From contig NZ_JAVHJU010000061.1 in NCBI RefSeq assembly GCF_031082405.1, positions 62,001 to 126,000 of the forward strand: 64,000 nt of DNA, given 5' to 3'. Source of the stretch: Amycolatopsis sp. A133. GTDB lineage: Bacteria > Actinomycetota > Actinomycetes > Mycobacteriales > Pseudonocardiaceae. The translations under genes and the position numbers were made by a program. The notes beneath the pieces were generated by a model that was given only the letters and a program-made list of their open reading frames with translations, was not told the origin of the DNA and made no database searches. Below are positions 25,501 to 32,683 of this stretch, in pieces (position 1 is the stretch's first letter; each line of letters starts with the position of its first letter).

Positions 25501-25776
25501 AAGCCGCGCGCGAACGCGTTCGCCGAGCTGGCGCGCGGCTTTGCGGGTGAAGGTGAGCCCGAGGACGCGGTCGGGGCTGACGATGCCGTTGGCGACGAGC
25601 CAGACCACGCGCGCGGCCATGGTTTCGGTCTTGCCGGCCCCGGCCCCGGCGACGACGAGGGAGGGTTCGACGGGCGCGGCGATGACGGTGGCCTGTTCGG
25701 GGGTGGGCCGGTGCAGCCCCAGCGCGTCAGCGAGCTCTCCGGGCCCCACGGGATTGGCAACGAGGAGCGGGCTCAC
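22537..25776 (-). CDS. adnB: AdnB: UvrD-like helicase with RecB-type nuclease domain
   Basis: The N-terminal superfamily 1A motor has Walker A GAGAGKT (residues 44-50), LTFTRKAARQLGERV, Walker B YGAVLLDEYQD, and VGDPAQAIYGWRGA. The C-terminal RecB-family nuclease shows RRGTEFHGWLE (about 915), GRMDAVF (about 990), VDWKTG (about 1006) and QLAAYR (about 1028). AdnB is one half of the mycobacterial AdnAB complex, which resects double-strand DNA ends. The best start is GTG 25776, seven bases after GGAGG; a GTG 6 bp earlier overlaps that site. It follows adnA after a palindrome-filled gap of about 100 bp. Length 1079 aa. Confidence 0.95.
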   Translation of the reverse strand: MSPLLVANPVGPGELADALGLHRPTPEQATVIAAPVEPSLVVAGAGAGKTETMAARVVWLVANGIVSPDRVLGLTFTRKAARQLGERVRARLRRLAGSGLLDRLDPTGGLRSTVVAGEPTVLTYHAYAGRLLSEHGLRLPVQPGVRLLSETSSWQIAHRVVSTWDNELDTDRVPPTVTADLLTLAGELGEHLVSTEQLAEYTTWLCRVIESAPRAKGQRAALPQKLTEIMAAQHFRLALLPLVEDYHRRKRNEGALDFADQMSLAAQLAGGYPSVVRGERERYGAVLLDEYQDTGHAQRVLLRALFGGVENPPMPVTAVGDPAQAIYGWRGASAANLPRFTTDFPRFDGERLAPAHEFGLLTSFRNPPEILDLANAIAEPLRASGLGVERLRAREGAGPADVACALLPDVRAERGWVADALARRWYAHQEETGKPPTAAVLVRRRADMAPIAAELRARGLPVEVVGLGGLLDEPEVADLVSTLKVLADPLSGSAAARLLTGARWRLAAADVAALWRRAGELSSPEKPDTPELVVERVEQAGLIDAIDEPGDPARYSEEGYKRIRRIGWELAALRRRLDQSLPELVADVERTMLLDVESLARPGSAGRAHLDAFAEVVTDYAETAPTATLLSFVDYLNTAAHAEDGLTPGEVEVVPDRVQVLTVHSAKGLEWEVVAVPHLVREVFPGRRRSSSWLRTATSLPAKLRGDAQDLPELRIAEGYDRKEVQEGLELHEAGFVEREQAEERRLCYVALTRSEHALLVSGHWWNESSSRAKGPSEFLTEIAGVLRETGVGELAEWAPEPTEDDENPLLSDSRAARWPLDPLADRRTGVQTGVELVSEALASPPEAEASEEDDPDGWLTDTDVLLEEWARKDDQVKRVPLPSRLSVSQLVTLADDAARLARDLRRPLPVEPNSFARRGTEFHGWLERRFAGDQLIEIDDLPGAADFGEAPDADFEELQTEFEKSEWASRVPVAVEVTFSADVEGITLRGRMDAVFADPDGGWTVVDWKTGAVPPESRLPALSVQLAAYRMAWAALKSVPVEQVRAAFHYVRANRTVRPADLLDPEGLRSLLRDLPEA

Positions 25777-25794
25777 GCGCACCCCTCCCCGCCG

Positions 25795-25857
25795 GAGCTT
25801 TCACGTGAAAGCTCGGCTTTGCGCGACAAACCCGCACTTTCACGTGAAAGTGCGGGT
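25795..25857. repeat. Family A palindrome pair between adnA and adnB (20 bp and 28 bp)
   Basis: Palindrome 1 (25795-25814) has the GAGC/GCTC arm version; palindrome 2 (25830-25857) has the ACCCGCAC/GTGCGGGT version. Both share the core TTTCACGTGAAA. They occupy most of the gap between two genes whose products form one heterodimer, so they could attenuate or protect the transcript between the subunits. Confidence 0.93.
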
Positions 25858-25879
25858 CCGGGCACGGCGGTCGGATCGG

Positions 25880-28800
25880 TCACGGGCCTGGTACCTGACG
25901 GCCTTCGGGGCGCAGGGGGCAGCAGCCCCGCGCCGGACAGCGGTCGCAGTCGACGTTTTCCTGTGCCTGGTAATCCGGCCCGGCCGCCGACGCGGCCGCC
26001 TTCTGCACCAGCTCCAGCCACTGCTTGCCGCCCACCTCGTCGAGCGGCGGCTGGGACCGCTCCGTCGACCCCGTCTTGTTGTTGGCCTTCGCGACGTAGA
26101 CCAGCCGCGCGCCGCCGGCCTCCGTCCGGCCCTCGATCGCCCCCAGCAGCACCGCCAGCTGGTACGCCGCCAGCTGCGGGTGCGCCTCGGCCTCCGCGCC
26201 GGACACCGGGACCTTCCCCGTCTTGATGTCGACGATCACCGGCCGCCCCTCGGAGTCCAGCTCGACGCGGTCGACGCGCCCACGCAGCAGCACCCGGACC
26301 TCGTCCTCGCCACCCGACGGCAGCTCGACCTCGATGTCCTGCTCGACCCCGGCTTCCTTGAGCTCCTTGCGGCTCTGCTCCAGCCACGTCGTGAAGTTGC
26401 GCAGCATCTGCTCGACCCGGCGGCGTTCACGCCGCGAGAACCACGGCGCCCCCGCGTCGACGCGGACCCAAGCCTCGTCCAGCGCCGCCTGCAGCTCCGC
26501 GTCGGTGCTGCCCGACGCGACCGCCTGGGCGAGCCCGTGCACCAGCGTTCCCGTCACCGCCGCCAGCTGGGCCGGGTCGCTGCCGCCGTGGCGCTCGATC
26601 ATCCAGCGCAGCGGGCACTTGGTCAGGATTTCCACTGTGGACGGTGAGATCCGGATGAGGTCGCCCGGCGGGTGGACCGGCTCGTCGGTGGACGCCGGCA
26701 GCAAGCCGTACCACGTGGAGGGGTGCGCGCCGGGCACGCGAGCCTCGGCCAGCCGCGCCAGCTGCTTGGCCGCGCGGCGGCGGCGCTCCGGGTCGGCCTT
26801 GTCGTCGCAGACGACCTCGCGCAGCTCGCCCACCAGCTCGGCGAGCACCAGCGACCGGCCCGGCGGCTTCATCCGCGAGTCGAGCCCGCCGTCGTCGGCG
26901 CCGTTCTCCTCGAGGTCGTCGAGGAAGCGGGACGGCTGTTCGTCCTCGCCCGAAACCGCCGTGACCAATAGCGTTTGCTTCGCCCGGCTCATCGCGAGGT
27001 AAAACAGGCGCCGCTCCTCGGCGAGGATCGGCGCGGTCTGGGAGACGGCGTCGTCGTCGACGCCGGCCATCAGGTCCTTCAGCCGCTCCACGCCCAGCAC
27101 GGACCCCCGCAGCCGCAGGTCCGGCCACGCGCCCTCCTGGACGCCGGCGACGGCGACGACCGTCCACTCGCGACCGGCGGCGGCGTGCGCGGTGAGCAGC
27201 GAGACGCCGTCGGACGGGACGGCCGCCGGCGCCAGGGTGTCGCCCGCGATCCGTTGCGCGCCGAGGTAATCCGCGAAGGAAGCGACACTCGCGCGGGGCA
27301 GCCGGTCGACGTACCGGCCCGCGGCGTCGAACAGCGCGACGACGGCGTCGAGGTCGCGGTCGGCCTGCGCACCCAGCGACCCGCCGCGCTCGACCTGCCG
27401 CAGCAGCTTGTCCTGGAGCCCGCTTTCGCGCCACAGCTGCCACAGCACCTGCTCGACGCCCTCACCGCGCGCCACGGCCTGGTGCGTGACGCGCAGCAGC
27501 CCGCCGACGCGCCGCACCGGTTCGGCCTCGGCGTCGGCCAGCCCGGCCAGGATGTCCCCACCGCGCAACGCCTCCACGAGCAGCTCGTCGCTCGGCCGCT
27601 GCCCGCCGCCGGCCAGTTCGAGCCGGCGCAGACCGCGGCGCAGCCGCCGCAGCGCCAGCGGGTCCGCGCCGCCGAGGGCGGACGACAGCAGCATTTCCGC
27701 GAGGTCGACGTCGAGGAGTTCGGGCGCCGGGGCGAGCTTCAGCACGGCCAGCAGCGGCCGCACCGCCGGCTGGCGGGCCAGCGGCAGCTCCTCGGTCGCC
27801 GACCCGATCGGCACGCCCGCGGCCCGCAACGCGCGTTGCAGCACCAGGAAAGTCCGCGCCGGCGACCGCACGAGCACCGCGATCTCCGACCACGGCACGC
27901 CGTCGACGAGGTGGGCGCGGCGGAGCTGGTCGGCGATCCAGCTCGCTTCGGCGGCCGGCGTCGGCATCACGCGGACGCGCACGTTCCCGCCGGAAGCGCC
28001 CGCGGGCGGGACGATCTTGCGGTGCGCCGACGCGCCCGGGAGCGTCGCGCCGATCTTCGCGACCGCCAGGCGCACGGCCGGGGCCAGCCGGTGGGCCGTG
28101 GTGAGCGTGACGGTCCGGCTGCCGTCCGGGTCGGCGTCGGCGAACAGGCGCGCGTCGGCGCCGCGGAAGGAGAACACGTTCTGGTCGGGGTCGCCCGCCA
28201 CGACGAACTCGGCCGCGGTGTGCCCGATCACCCGGACCAGGCTGGTCTGCAACGGGTCGAGGTGGTGGGCGTCGTCGACGAACAGGTGCCGCACCCGGTT
28301 GCGTTCGCGCATCCGCAGCTCGTCGTCGTCCTCCAGGGCCAGCAGCGCGGAGGTGACGAGCTCGGCGGCGTCCAGTGCGGGTGCGCTCGCCACGCCCAGC
28401 GCGTTGCCGCCCGCTCCCTGCAGCTGCGTGACCTCTTCGTACTGCGCCCAGAACTGCCCGGCGGCGATCCACTCCTCGCGCCCGCGCCGGCGGCCCAGCT
28501 CGGCCAGGTCCCCGGGGCCGAGCCCGCGTTCTGCCGCGCGCATCAGCAGGTCGCGCAGCTCTTCGGCGAACCCGGGGACGATCAGGGCCGGCCGCAGCTG
28601 CTCGGGCCAGTATTCGGCCCCCTCGTCGAGGTCGCCGGCCAGCAGCTCGCGGACGACGACGTCCTGCTCGGCGCCGGCGAGCAGGCGCGGCGGCGGCAGT
28701 TCTTCGGCCATCGCCTCCAGCCGCAGCAGGGAGTACGCGTAGGAGTGCACGGTCCGCACGAGCGGCTCGCGGACGGTCCGGGGCAGCGGGCGGCCCTGGT

Positions 28801-29092
28801 CGGGATCGGCGGTGAGCCGCCGCGTGATGTCGGCGCGCAGCGCGTCGGCGGACCTGCGGGACGTGGTGAGCACGAGCACGCTCTCCGGGTCCGCGCCCTC
28901 GGCGATGCGGCGGGTGGCGGCCGAGGCCAGCAGCGCCGTCTTGCCGGTGCCGGGACCGCCGAGCACGCGGAGGAACCCGCCGGGTGCGGAGAGCACGCGC
29001 CGGGCACCTTCGTCCCAGGTGAACGTGGGTGCGTCGGTGATCGGCGTGCGCACCAGCCGCGCGTCCGCCTGCGCCGTTCGCCTCCCGTTCAC
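25880..29092 (-). CDS. adnA: AdnA: UvrD-like helicase with iron-sulfur RecB/AddB-type nuclease
   Basis: The motor domain has Walker A GGPGTGKT (about 45-52), VLVLTTSRRSADALR, LFVDDAHHLDPLQ (a variant Walker B, DDAH) and VAGDPDQNVFSFRGAD. The C-terminal nuclease has CPLRW (about 828), HGLAQA, GRVDRVE, VIVDIKTG and QLAAYQ, closing with Cys1049, 1052, 1057 and 1058. With Cys828 these can hold a 4Fe-4S cluster as in AddB and Cas4 nucleases. It partners AdnB in end resection. The GTG at 29092 is the furthest upstream credible start; a GTG at about residue 14 is possible. Length 1070 aa. Confidence 0.94.
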   Translation of the reverse strand: MNGRRTAQADARLVRTPITDAPTFTWDEGARRVLSAPGGFLRVLGGPGTGKTALLASAATRRIAEGADPESVLVLTTSRRSADALRADITRRLTADPDQGRPLPRTVREPLVRTVHSYAYSLLRLEAMAEELPPPRLLAGAEQDVVVRELLAGDLDEGAEYWPEQLRPALIVPGFAEELRDLLMRAAERGLGPGDLAELGRRRGREEWIAAGQFWAQYEEVTQLQGAGGNALGVASAPALDAAELVTSALLALEDDDELRMRERNRVRHLFVDDAHHLDPLQTSLVRVIGHTAAEFVVAGDPDQNVFSFRGADARLFADADPDGSRTVTLTTAHRLAPAVRLAVAKIGATLPGASAHRKIVPPAGASGGNVRVRVMPTPAAEASWIADQLRRAHLVDGVPWSEIAVLVRSPARTFLVLQRALRAAGVPIGSATEELPLARQPAVRPLLAVLKLAPAPELLDVDLAEMLLSSALGGADPLALRRLRRGLRRLELAGGGQRPSDELLVEALRGGDILAGLADAEAEPVRRVGGLLRVTHQAVARGEGVEQVLWQLWRESGLQDKLLRQVERGGSLGAQADRDLDAVVALFDAAGRYVDRLPRASVASFADYLGAQRIAGDTLAPAAVPSDGVSLLTAHAAAGREWTVVAVAGVQEGAWPDLRLRGSVLGVERLKDLMAGVDDDAVSQTAPILAEERRLFYLAMSRAKQTLLVTAVSGEDEQPSRFLDDLEENGADDGGLDSRMKPPGRSLVLAELVGELREVVCDDKADPERRRRAAKQLARLAEARVPGAHPSTWYGLLPASTDEPVHPPGDLIRISPSTVEILTKCPLRWMIERHGGSDPAQLAAVTGTLVHGLAQAVASGSTDAELQAALDEAWVRVDAGAPWFSRRERRRVEQMLRNFTTWLEQSRKELKEAGVEQDIEVELPSGGEDEVRVLLRGRVDRVELDSEGRPVIVDIKTGKVPVSGAEAEAHPQLAAYQLAVLLGAIEGRTEAGGARLVYVAKANNKTGSTERSQPPLDEVGGKQWLELVQKAAASAAGPDYQAQENVDCDRCPARGCCPLRPEGRQVPGP

Positions 29093-29226
29093 CCCGCGAT
29101 GGAATCACGCCGGGTCCCCCGGGTGTCGCACCGGCACGGCTTAGCGGGGGTCCGTTCGGCGAAGGCGCCGGGTGGTGCGGTGGACGGCCGCGGAAACTGT
29201 CGTACCCGTGCGGCAGAGTTGTAGGT

Positions 29227-29550
29227 ATGGACGACGTTCTGCACGAGCGCGTGCGGGAAATCATCGAGTCGGTGCCGTCCGGCACGGTCGCGACGTACGG
29301 CGACATCGCGACTCTCGCGGGGGCGCCCTCGCCGCGGATGGTCGGCGCCATCCTGGCCGAGGACGGGCACGACCTGCCGTGGCACCGGATCCTGCGCGCG
29401 AACGGGACGCCGGCGCCGCACCTGGTCCACGACCAGCTGGAGCGGCTGCGCGCGGAGGGTGTGCTGGCCGACGGTCAGCGCGTCGACCTGCGGAAGTACC
29501 GCTGGAAACCGGACGGGGAGGAGGATCCGGGCCCGGAAGGGCTGTTCTGA
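29227..29550 (+). CDS. Alkyltransferase-like protein (ATL), O6-alkylguanine binding
   Basis: This 107-aa protein has the fold of the MGMT DNA-binding domain. The catalytic PCHR motif is replaced by Pro51-Trp52-His53-Arg54, so it can flip and bind alkylated guanine but not remove the alkyl group. Bacterial ATLs flag such lesions for nucleotide excision repair. GTVATYGDIA and SPRMVGAIL (with the Arg37 finger) are conserved. It diverges from adnA, and M. tuberculosis has an equivalent gene (Rv3204) in the same place (recalled). It starts at ATG 29227. Confidence 0.93.
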   Translation: MDDVLHERVREIIESVPSGTVATYGDIATLAGAPSPRMVGAILAEDGHDLPWHRILRANGTPAPHLVHDQLERLRAEGVLADGQRVDLRKYRWKPDGEEDPGPEGLF

Positions 29551-29560
29551 TCCTGCACTC

Positions 29561-29579
29561 TTAGGTTAGCCTCGCCTAA
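29561..29579 (+). promoter_or_regulatory. Iron box (IdeR/DmdR-type) abutting the SIP start codon
   Basis: The 19-bp sequence TTAGGTTAGCCTCGCCTAA is an inverted repeat close to the actinobacterial iron-box consensus TTAGGTTAGGCTAACCTAA. Its last base is the A of the ATG of the siderophore-interacting protein gene. Iron-loaded IdeR/DmdR1 binding here would block transcription or initiation, giving expression under iron starvation. The overlap suggests a leaderless message or a start codon slightly further downstream. Confidence 0.88.
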
Positions 29580-30436
29580 TGACGACAACCGAGGTGGCGC
29601 GGCCGGCCCTGACCTATCACCGGGCGCACGTGACCGCCGTCCGGCCGGTGACGCCGCACCTGGTGCGGGTGACGTTCGCCGCGGAAAGCTTCCGCGAGGT
29701 GCCGGCCGGGGCGCCCGACCAGTACGTCAAGGTGTTCTTCCCGCTGCCGGGCCAGGCGGCGCCGGTGCTGCCGGAGGCCGGCTCCGACGTGCTGTCCTGG
29801 TACCGGACGTACCTGGCGATGCCGGATGGGGTCCGCCCGCCGATGCGCACGTACACGGTCCGGGCCCACCGGGCCGAGGCGGCGGAGATCGACGTCGAGT
29901 TCGTGCTGCACGGCGATTCGGGGCCGGCCTCGGCGTGGGCGTCGCGGGTGGAACCGGGCGACCGGGTGACGTTCACCGGGCCGTACGGGCTGTACGCGTT
30001 GCCTGAGGACTGTGACTGGCAGCTGCTGGTGGGCGACGAGACGGCGCTGCCCGCGATCGGTGCCATCATCGAGCAGCTCCCGCCGGGCGCGCGGGCTTCG
30101 GTGTACGTCGAGCTGGCAGACCGCGCGGACCGGCAGGCGTTCGAGACCCGCGGAGCGGTCGAAGTGCACTGGCTGGTGCGGGGCGAGCGCCCGCTGGGAG
30201 AGGCCCTGCTCGAAGCGGTGCGGACGGCGGCCTTCCCGGGCGGGACGCCGTACGCGTGGGTGTCCGGCGAGGCGGGCGTGGTCAAGCAGGTGCGGCGGCA
30301 CCTCGTGCGGGAGCGCCGGGTCGACAAGGCGCGGATCTGCTTCACGGGCTACTGGCGGCTCGGGGTGAGCGAAGAAGCCGCTGGGCGGGAAGCGGTGCGC
30401 GCCGCGGAGGCGGGCGAAGTCCCGGCCGAGGACTGA
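29579..30436 (+). CDS. Siderophore-interacting protein (flavin-dependent ferric-siderophore reductase)
   Basis: An FAD-binding domain (residues 1-135) with the flavin motif RTYTVR (90-95) is followed by the NAD(P)H-binding SIP domain (VGDETALPAIGAI, about 151-163) and the C-terminal signature GYWRLG seen in ViuB/YqjH-type reductases. These cytosolic enzymes release iron from imported ferric siderophores. Length 285 aa. The iron box directly in front supports iron-controlled expression. If the mRNA is not leaderless, the GTG of residue 6 is a possible alternative start. No siderophore biosynthesis or uptake genes are in the window. Confidence 0.93.
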   Translation: MTTTEVARPALTYHRAHVTAVRPVTPHLVRVTFAAESFREVPAGAPDQYVKVFFPLPGQAAPVLPEAGSDVLSWYRTYLAMPDGVRPPMRTYTVRAHRAEAAEIDVEFVLHGDSGPASAWASRVEPGDRVTFTGPYGLYALPEDCDWQLLVGDETALPAIGAIIEQLPPGARASVYVELADRADRQAFETRGAVEVHWLVRGERPLGEALLEAVRTAAFPGGTPYAWVSGEAGVVKQVRRHLVRERRVDKARICFTGYWRLGVSEEAAGREAVRAAEAGEVPAED

Positions 30437-30444
30437 CGTCGGCG

Positions 30445-31254
30445 CTATTCCTTGCCGAGCTTCGTGACCAGCAGCTTCACCAGCGCGCCCAGCCGCTGGC
30501 GGTCGGGCTGCACCGTCTCGACGCCCGCCGCCTCCAGCGGCGCCGCCGTCACCGGGCCGACGCACGCCACCACCACGCGGTCGCGCATGGCCGCCAGGAG
30601 CTCGTCGTAACGGCCGTACGACCCGGCCAAGGTCAGGAAGTTCGCCGCCGCGGGGGCACTCGTGAACGCCAGTGCGTCCAGTTCGCCCGCCAGCACCGCG
30701 TCGATCAGGTCGTGCACCGGGGTGACGTCCGGCGGCGAATGCCAGCGGTACGGCTGGAGCTCGACCAGGGACGCCCCGGCGTGCACCAGCTGGTCCGTGT
30801 GCTCCGGCAGCGGCGTCCCGTGCAGCTGGACGGCCACCCGCTCGCCGTCGACCCCGGCCGCCGCCACCGCGGCGAACAGCTCGGCGTTCGACTCGGACTC
30901 GGCCGAAAAGGACTCCCGCAGCCCGGCTCCGCGGACCGCGCCGACGGCTTTCGGGCCGCGGGCGTGGATCCGGGACTCCCCCAGCGCCGCCACGAGCCGG
31001 TCGCGCAGGCCCCAGCCCTCGGCCGCGTCGAGCCAGCCGCGGAAGCCCGCGCCCGTCGTGACCACGGTGAACCCGACCGGGGCCGCGAGCAGGGTTTCGG
31101 TGCCCGCGCGCAGCTCCGGGTCGCTGTCCAGCGGCACGATGGTGATCGTCGGCGCGTGCCGGACCTCGGCGCCGTGGCGTTCGAGGGCCCCGATGAATTC
31201 GCCGGCTCGCCGTTCGGCCGTCACCCCGATGGCGATCCCGCTCAGCTCACCCAT
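30445..31254 (-). CDS. hemD: Uroporphyrinogen-III synthase, stand-alone
   Basis: This 269-aa HemD-family protein has ITIVPLDSDPEL near the N-terminus, TTGAGFRGWLDAAEGWGL, LHGTPLPEHTDQL and ALAFTSAPAAANFLTLA, matching the two-domain HemD fold that closes hydroxymethylbilane to uroporphyrinogen III. It is clearly related to the nnaR product at 34.7-35.8 kb but ends before any DNA-binding domain. Whether it serves the main haem/sirohaem pathway or is a second, specialised copy cannot be told here. The ATG at 31254 overlaps the end of the WYL gene by 8 bp. It converges on the SIP gene with an 8-bp gap. Confidence 0.85.
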   Translation of the reverse strand: MGELSGIAIGVTAERRAGEFIGALERHGAEVRHAPTITIVPLDSDPELRAGTETLLAAPVGFTVVTTGAGFRGWLDAAEGWGLRDRLVAALGESRIHARGPKAVGAVRGAGLRESFSAESESNAELFAAVAAAGVDGERVAVQLHGTPLPEHTDQLVHAGASLVELQPYRWHSPPDVTPVHDLIDAVLAGELDALAFTSAPAAANFLTLAGSYGRYDELLAAMRDRVVVACVGPVTAAPLEAAGVETVQPDRQRLGALVKLLVTKLGKE

Positions 31255-32215
31255 AGAACGCGCCCATCTCCTCGATCGCTGCGGCCAGTTCCGCCCGCAG
31301 GTCCGCCGGTTCGAGGACCTCCAGGTGCGGCCCGAAGCGCAGCAGCTCGCCGATGGCCGGTTCGCCCGGCTCCACCGGCAGCTCCACGGTGAGCCAGCCG
31401 TCCGCGTCGGGCTCGTTCGGGCACTCGCGCAACGCGCGGGCGCCGACAGAACCTGCGTAGAACGGTACGAGAGCCCGGGCCCGCGGCGAAAGGCGCACCA
31501 CCGCCACGCGCGGGAACATCCGGCGTTCGAACTGCTCGGACCACTCCTGCCAGTACCGCGCGAGGTCGAACCCGGCCGGCCGCTCGAACACCTCGCCGAG
31601 GTCGGTCAGCTCCAGCACCCGCGAGATCCGGTAGGTCCGGTCGGTGCCGTCGCAGCGGCCCGCGAGGTACCAGTTGCCCGCCTTGAGGATCAGGCCCAGC
31701 GGCTCCAGGTCCCGTTCGACGACCCGCTGCCCCCACCGCTCGTAGCGGATGCGGATCCGGTGCGACGACCACACGGCGTCGGCGATCGCGGACAGCGTCG
31801 GCAGGCTCTCGATGCCCCGGTGCCAGCCGGGAACGTCCAGGTAGAACCGCTCGGCGACGCGGCCGGCCCGGTCGCGCAGCTCGGACGGCAGCGCGGCGTA
31901 CAGCTTCAGCTGGGCGGCCGCGAGGACCGTGCCGAGGCCCAGCTCGGCCGCGGCGACGGGCAGCCCGGCCAGCGACAGCGACTGGGCCTCTTCCTCGGTC
32001 ATCCCGGTGAGCCGGGTGCGGTAGCCGTCGACCAGCCGGTAGCCGCCGGTGCGGCCGCGGTCGGCGTACACCGGGACGCCGGACGCCGACAGCGCGTCGA
32101 TGTCCCGGTAGACCGTCCGCACCGAGACCTCGAGCTCTTCGGCGAGCTCCTCGGCCGTCATCCGGCCGCGGTTCTGCAGCAGCAGGAGGACGGACAGGAG
32201 GCGGCTCGCGCGCAT
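31247..32215 (-). CDS. WYL-domain transcriptional regulator (YafY/DeoR-like)
   Basis: This 322-aa protein has an N-terminal helix-turn-helix (LLQNRGRMTAEELAEELEVSVRTVYRDIDALSASG, about 12-46), a central WYL domain (IRIRYERWG, then LEPLGLILKAGNWYLAGRCDGTDRTYRISRV) and a C-terminal WCX region. WYL domains sense small ligands, including nucleic acid fragments. It starts at ATG 32215 and is divergent from the DUF3224 gene across a 25-bp inverted repeat that is a good operator candidate. The open frame continues far upstream but is non-coding there. The regulator probably controls the DUF3224 gene and itself. Confidence 0.9.
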   Translation of the reverse strand: MRASRLLSVLLLLQNRGRMTAEELAEELEVSVRTVYRDIDALSASGVPVYADRGRTGGYRLVDGYRTRLTGMTEEEAQSLSLAGLPVAAAELGLGTVLAAAQLKLYAALPSELRDRAGRVAERFYLDVPGWHRGIESLPTLSAIADAVWSSHRIRIRYERWGQRVVERDLEPLGLILKAGNWYLAGRCDGTDRTYRISRVLELTDLGEVFERPAGFDLARYWQEWSEQFERRMFPRVAVVRLSPRARALVPFYAGSVGARALRECPNEPDADGWLTVELPVEPGEPAIGELLRFGPHLEVLEPADLRAELAAAIEEMGAFYG

Positions 32216-32234
32216 GGTTTTCAGTTTGGCAGAA

Positions 32235-32259
32235 ATACCTGACACAAGCTGACAGGTAT
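32235..32259. promoter_or_regulatory. Operator candidate between WYL regulator and DUF3224 gene
   Basis: The perfect inverted repeat ATACCTG-N11-CAGGTAT lies in the 63-bp divergent gap, 20 bp from both starts (32215 leftward, 32279 rightward). The inner text also repeats TGACA/GCTGACA. This is the expected position for a WYL regulator that represses both genes. Confidence 0.65.
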
Positions 32260-32278
32260 GCCCGGCAGGGTGGTCCCC

Positions 32279-32674
32279 ATGAACGCATTCACCATGAAGA
32301 ACTGGGACGAGAAGATCGTCAGCGGCACCGAGAGCGGCCCGCGGGTGGCGTACGCCCACGCCACGATGGCGTACGACGGGGTCGTCGAGGGTGAGTCGAT
32401 CTGCGACCTTCTGCTGTACTACGCGGGCGAAGGCTACGAAAGCGGCCAGACGACGTCGCCGAGCTTCGAGCGCTTCGAAGGCAAGGTAGAGGGTCGCGAA
32501 GGGACGTTCATCGTGCGCCACGAGTTCACGTTCGACGCCAAGGGCATCGCCTCGACGTTCACCGTCGTCCCCGGCTCGGGCACCGGCGAGCTGGCCGGGC
32601 TCACCGGCAGCGGCACCGTCGGCGGCGCGATGGGCGAGGAGAAGATGGGCTACACCTTCGAGTACACGTTCTAG
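32279..32674 (+). CDS. DUF3224 domain protein
   Basis: This is a 131-aa single-domain protein of the DUF3224 family, recognisable by KNWDEK, GVVEGESICDLLLYY, YVG-like AGEGYESGQTTSPSFERFEGKVEG and the C-terminal GGAMGEEKMGYTFEYTF. The family has a small beta-barrel fold related to dirigent/allene oxide cyclase-like barrels; its role is unknown. ATG 32279 is chosen because the earlier in-frame ATG (32258) lies inside the operator palindrome. It is followed 9 bp later by a winged-helix gene, probably in the same transcript. Confidence 0.85.
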   Translation: MNAFTMKNWDEKIVSGTESGPRVAYAHATMAYDGVVEGESICDLLLYYAGEGYESGQTTSPSFERFEGKVEGREGTFIVRHEFTFDAKGIASTFTVVPGSGTGELAGLTGSGTVGGAMGEEKMGYTFEYTF

Positions 32675-32683
32675 GAGCCGCAC

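Noticed and set aside
22501..26226. 1241-codon + strand frame over adnB
   Set aside because: Shadow of adnB; composition is repetitive Arg/Gly/Gln with no motifs.
26975..29224. 749-codon + strand frame over adnA
   Set aside because: Shadow of adnA, with no conserved motif.
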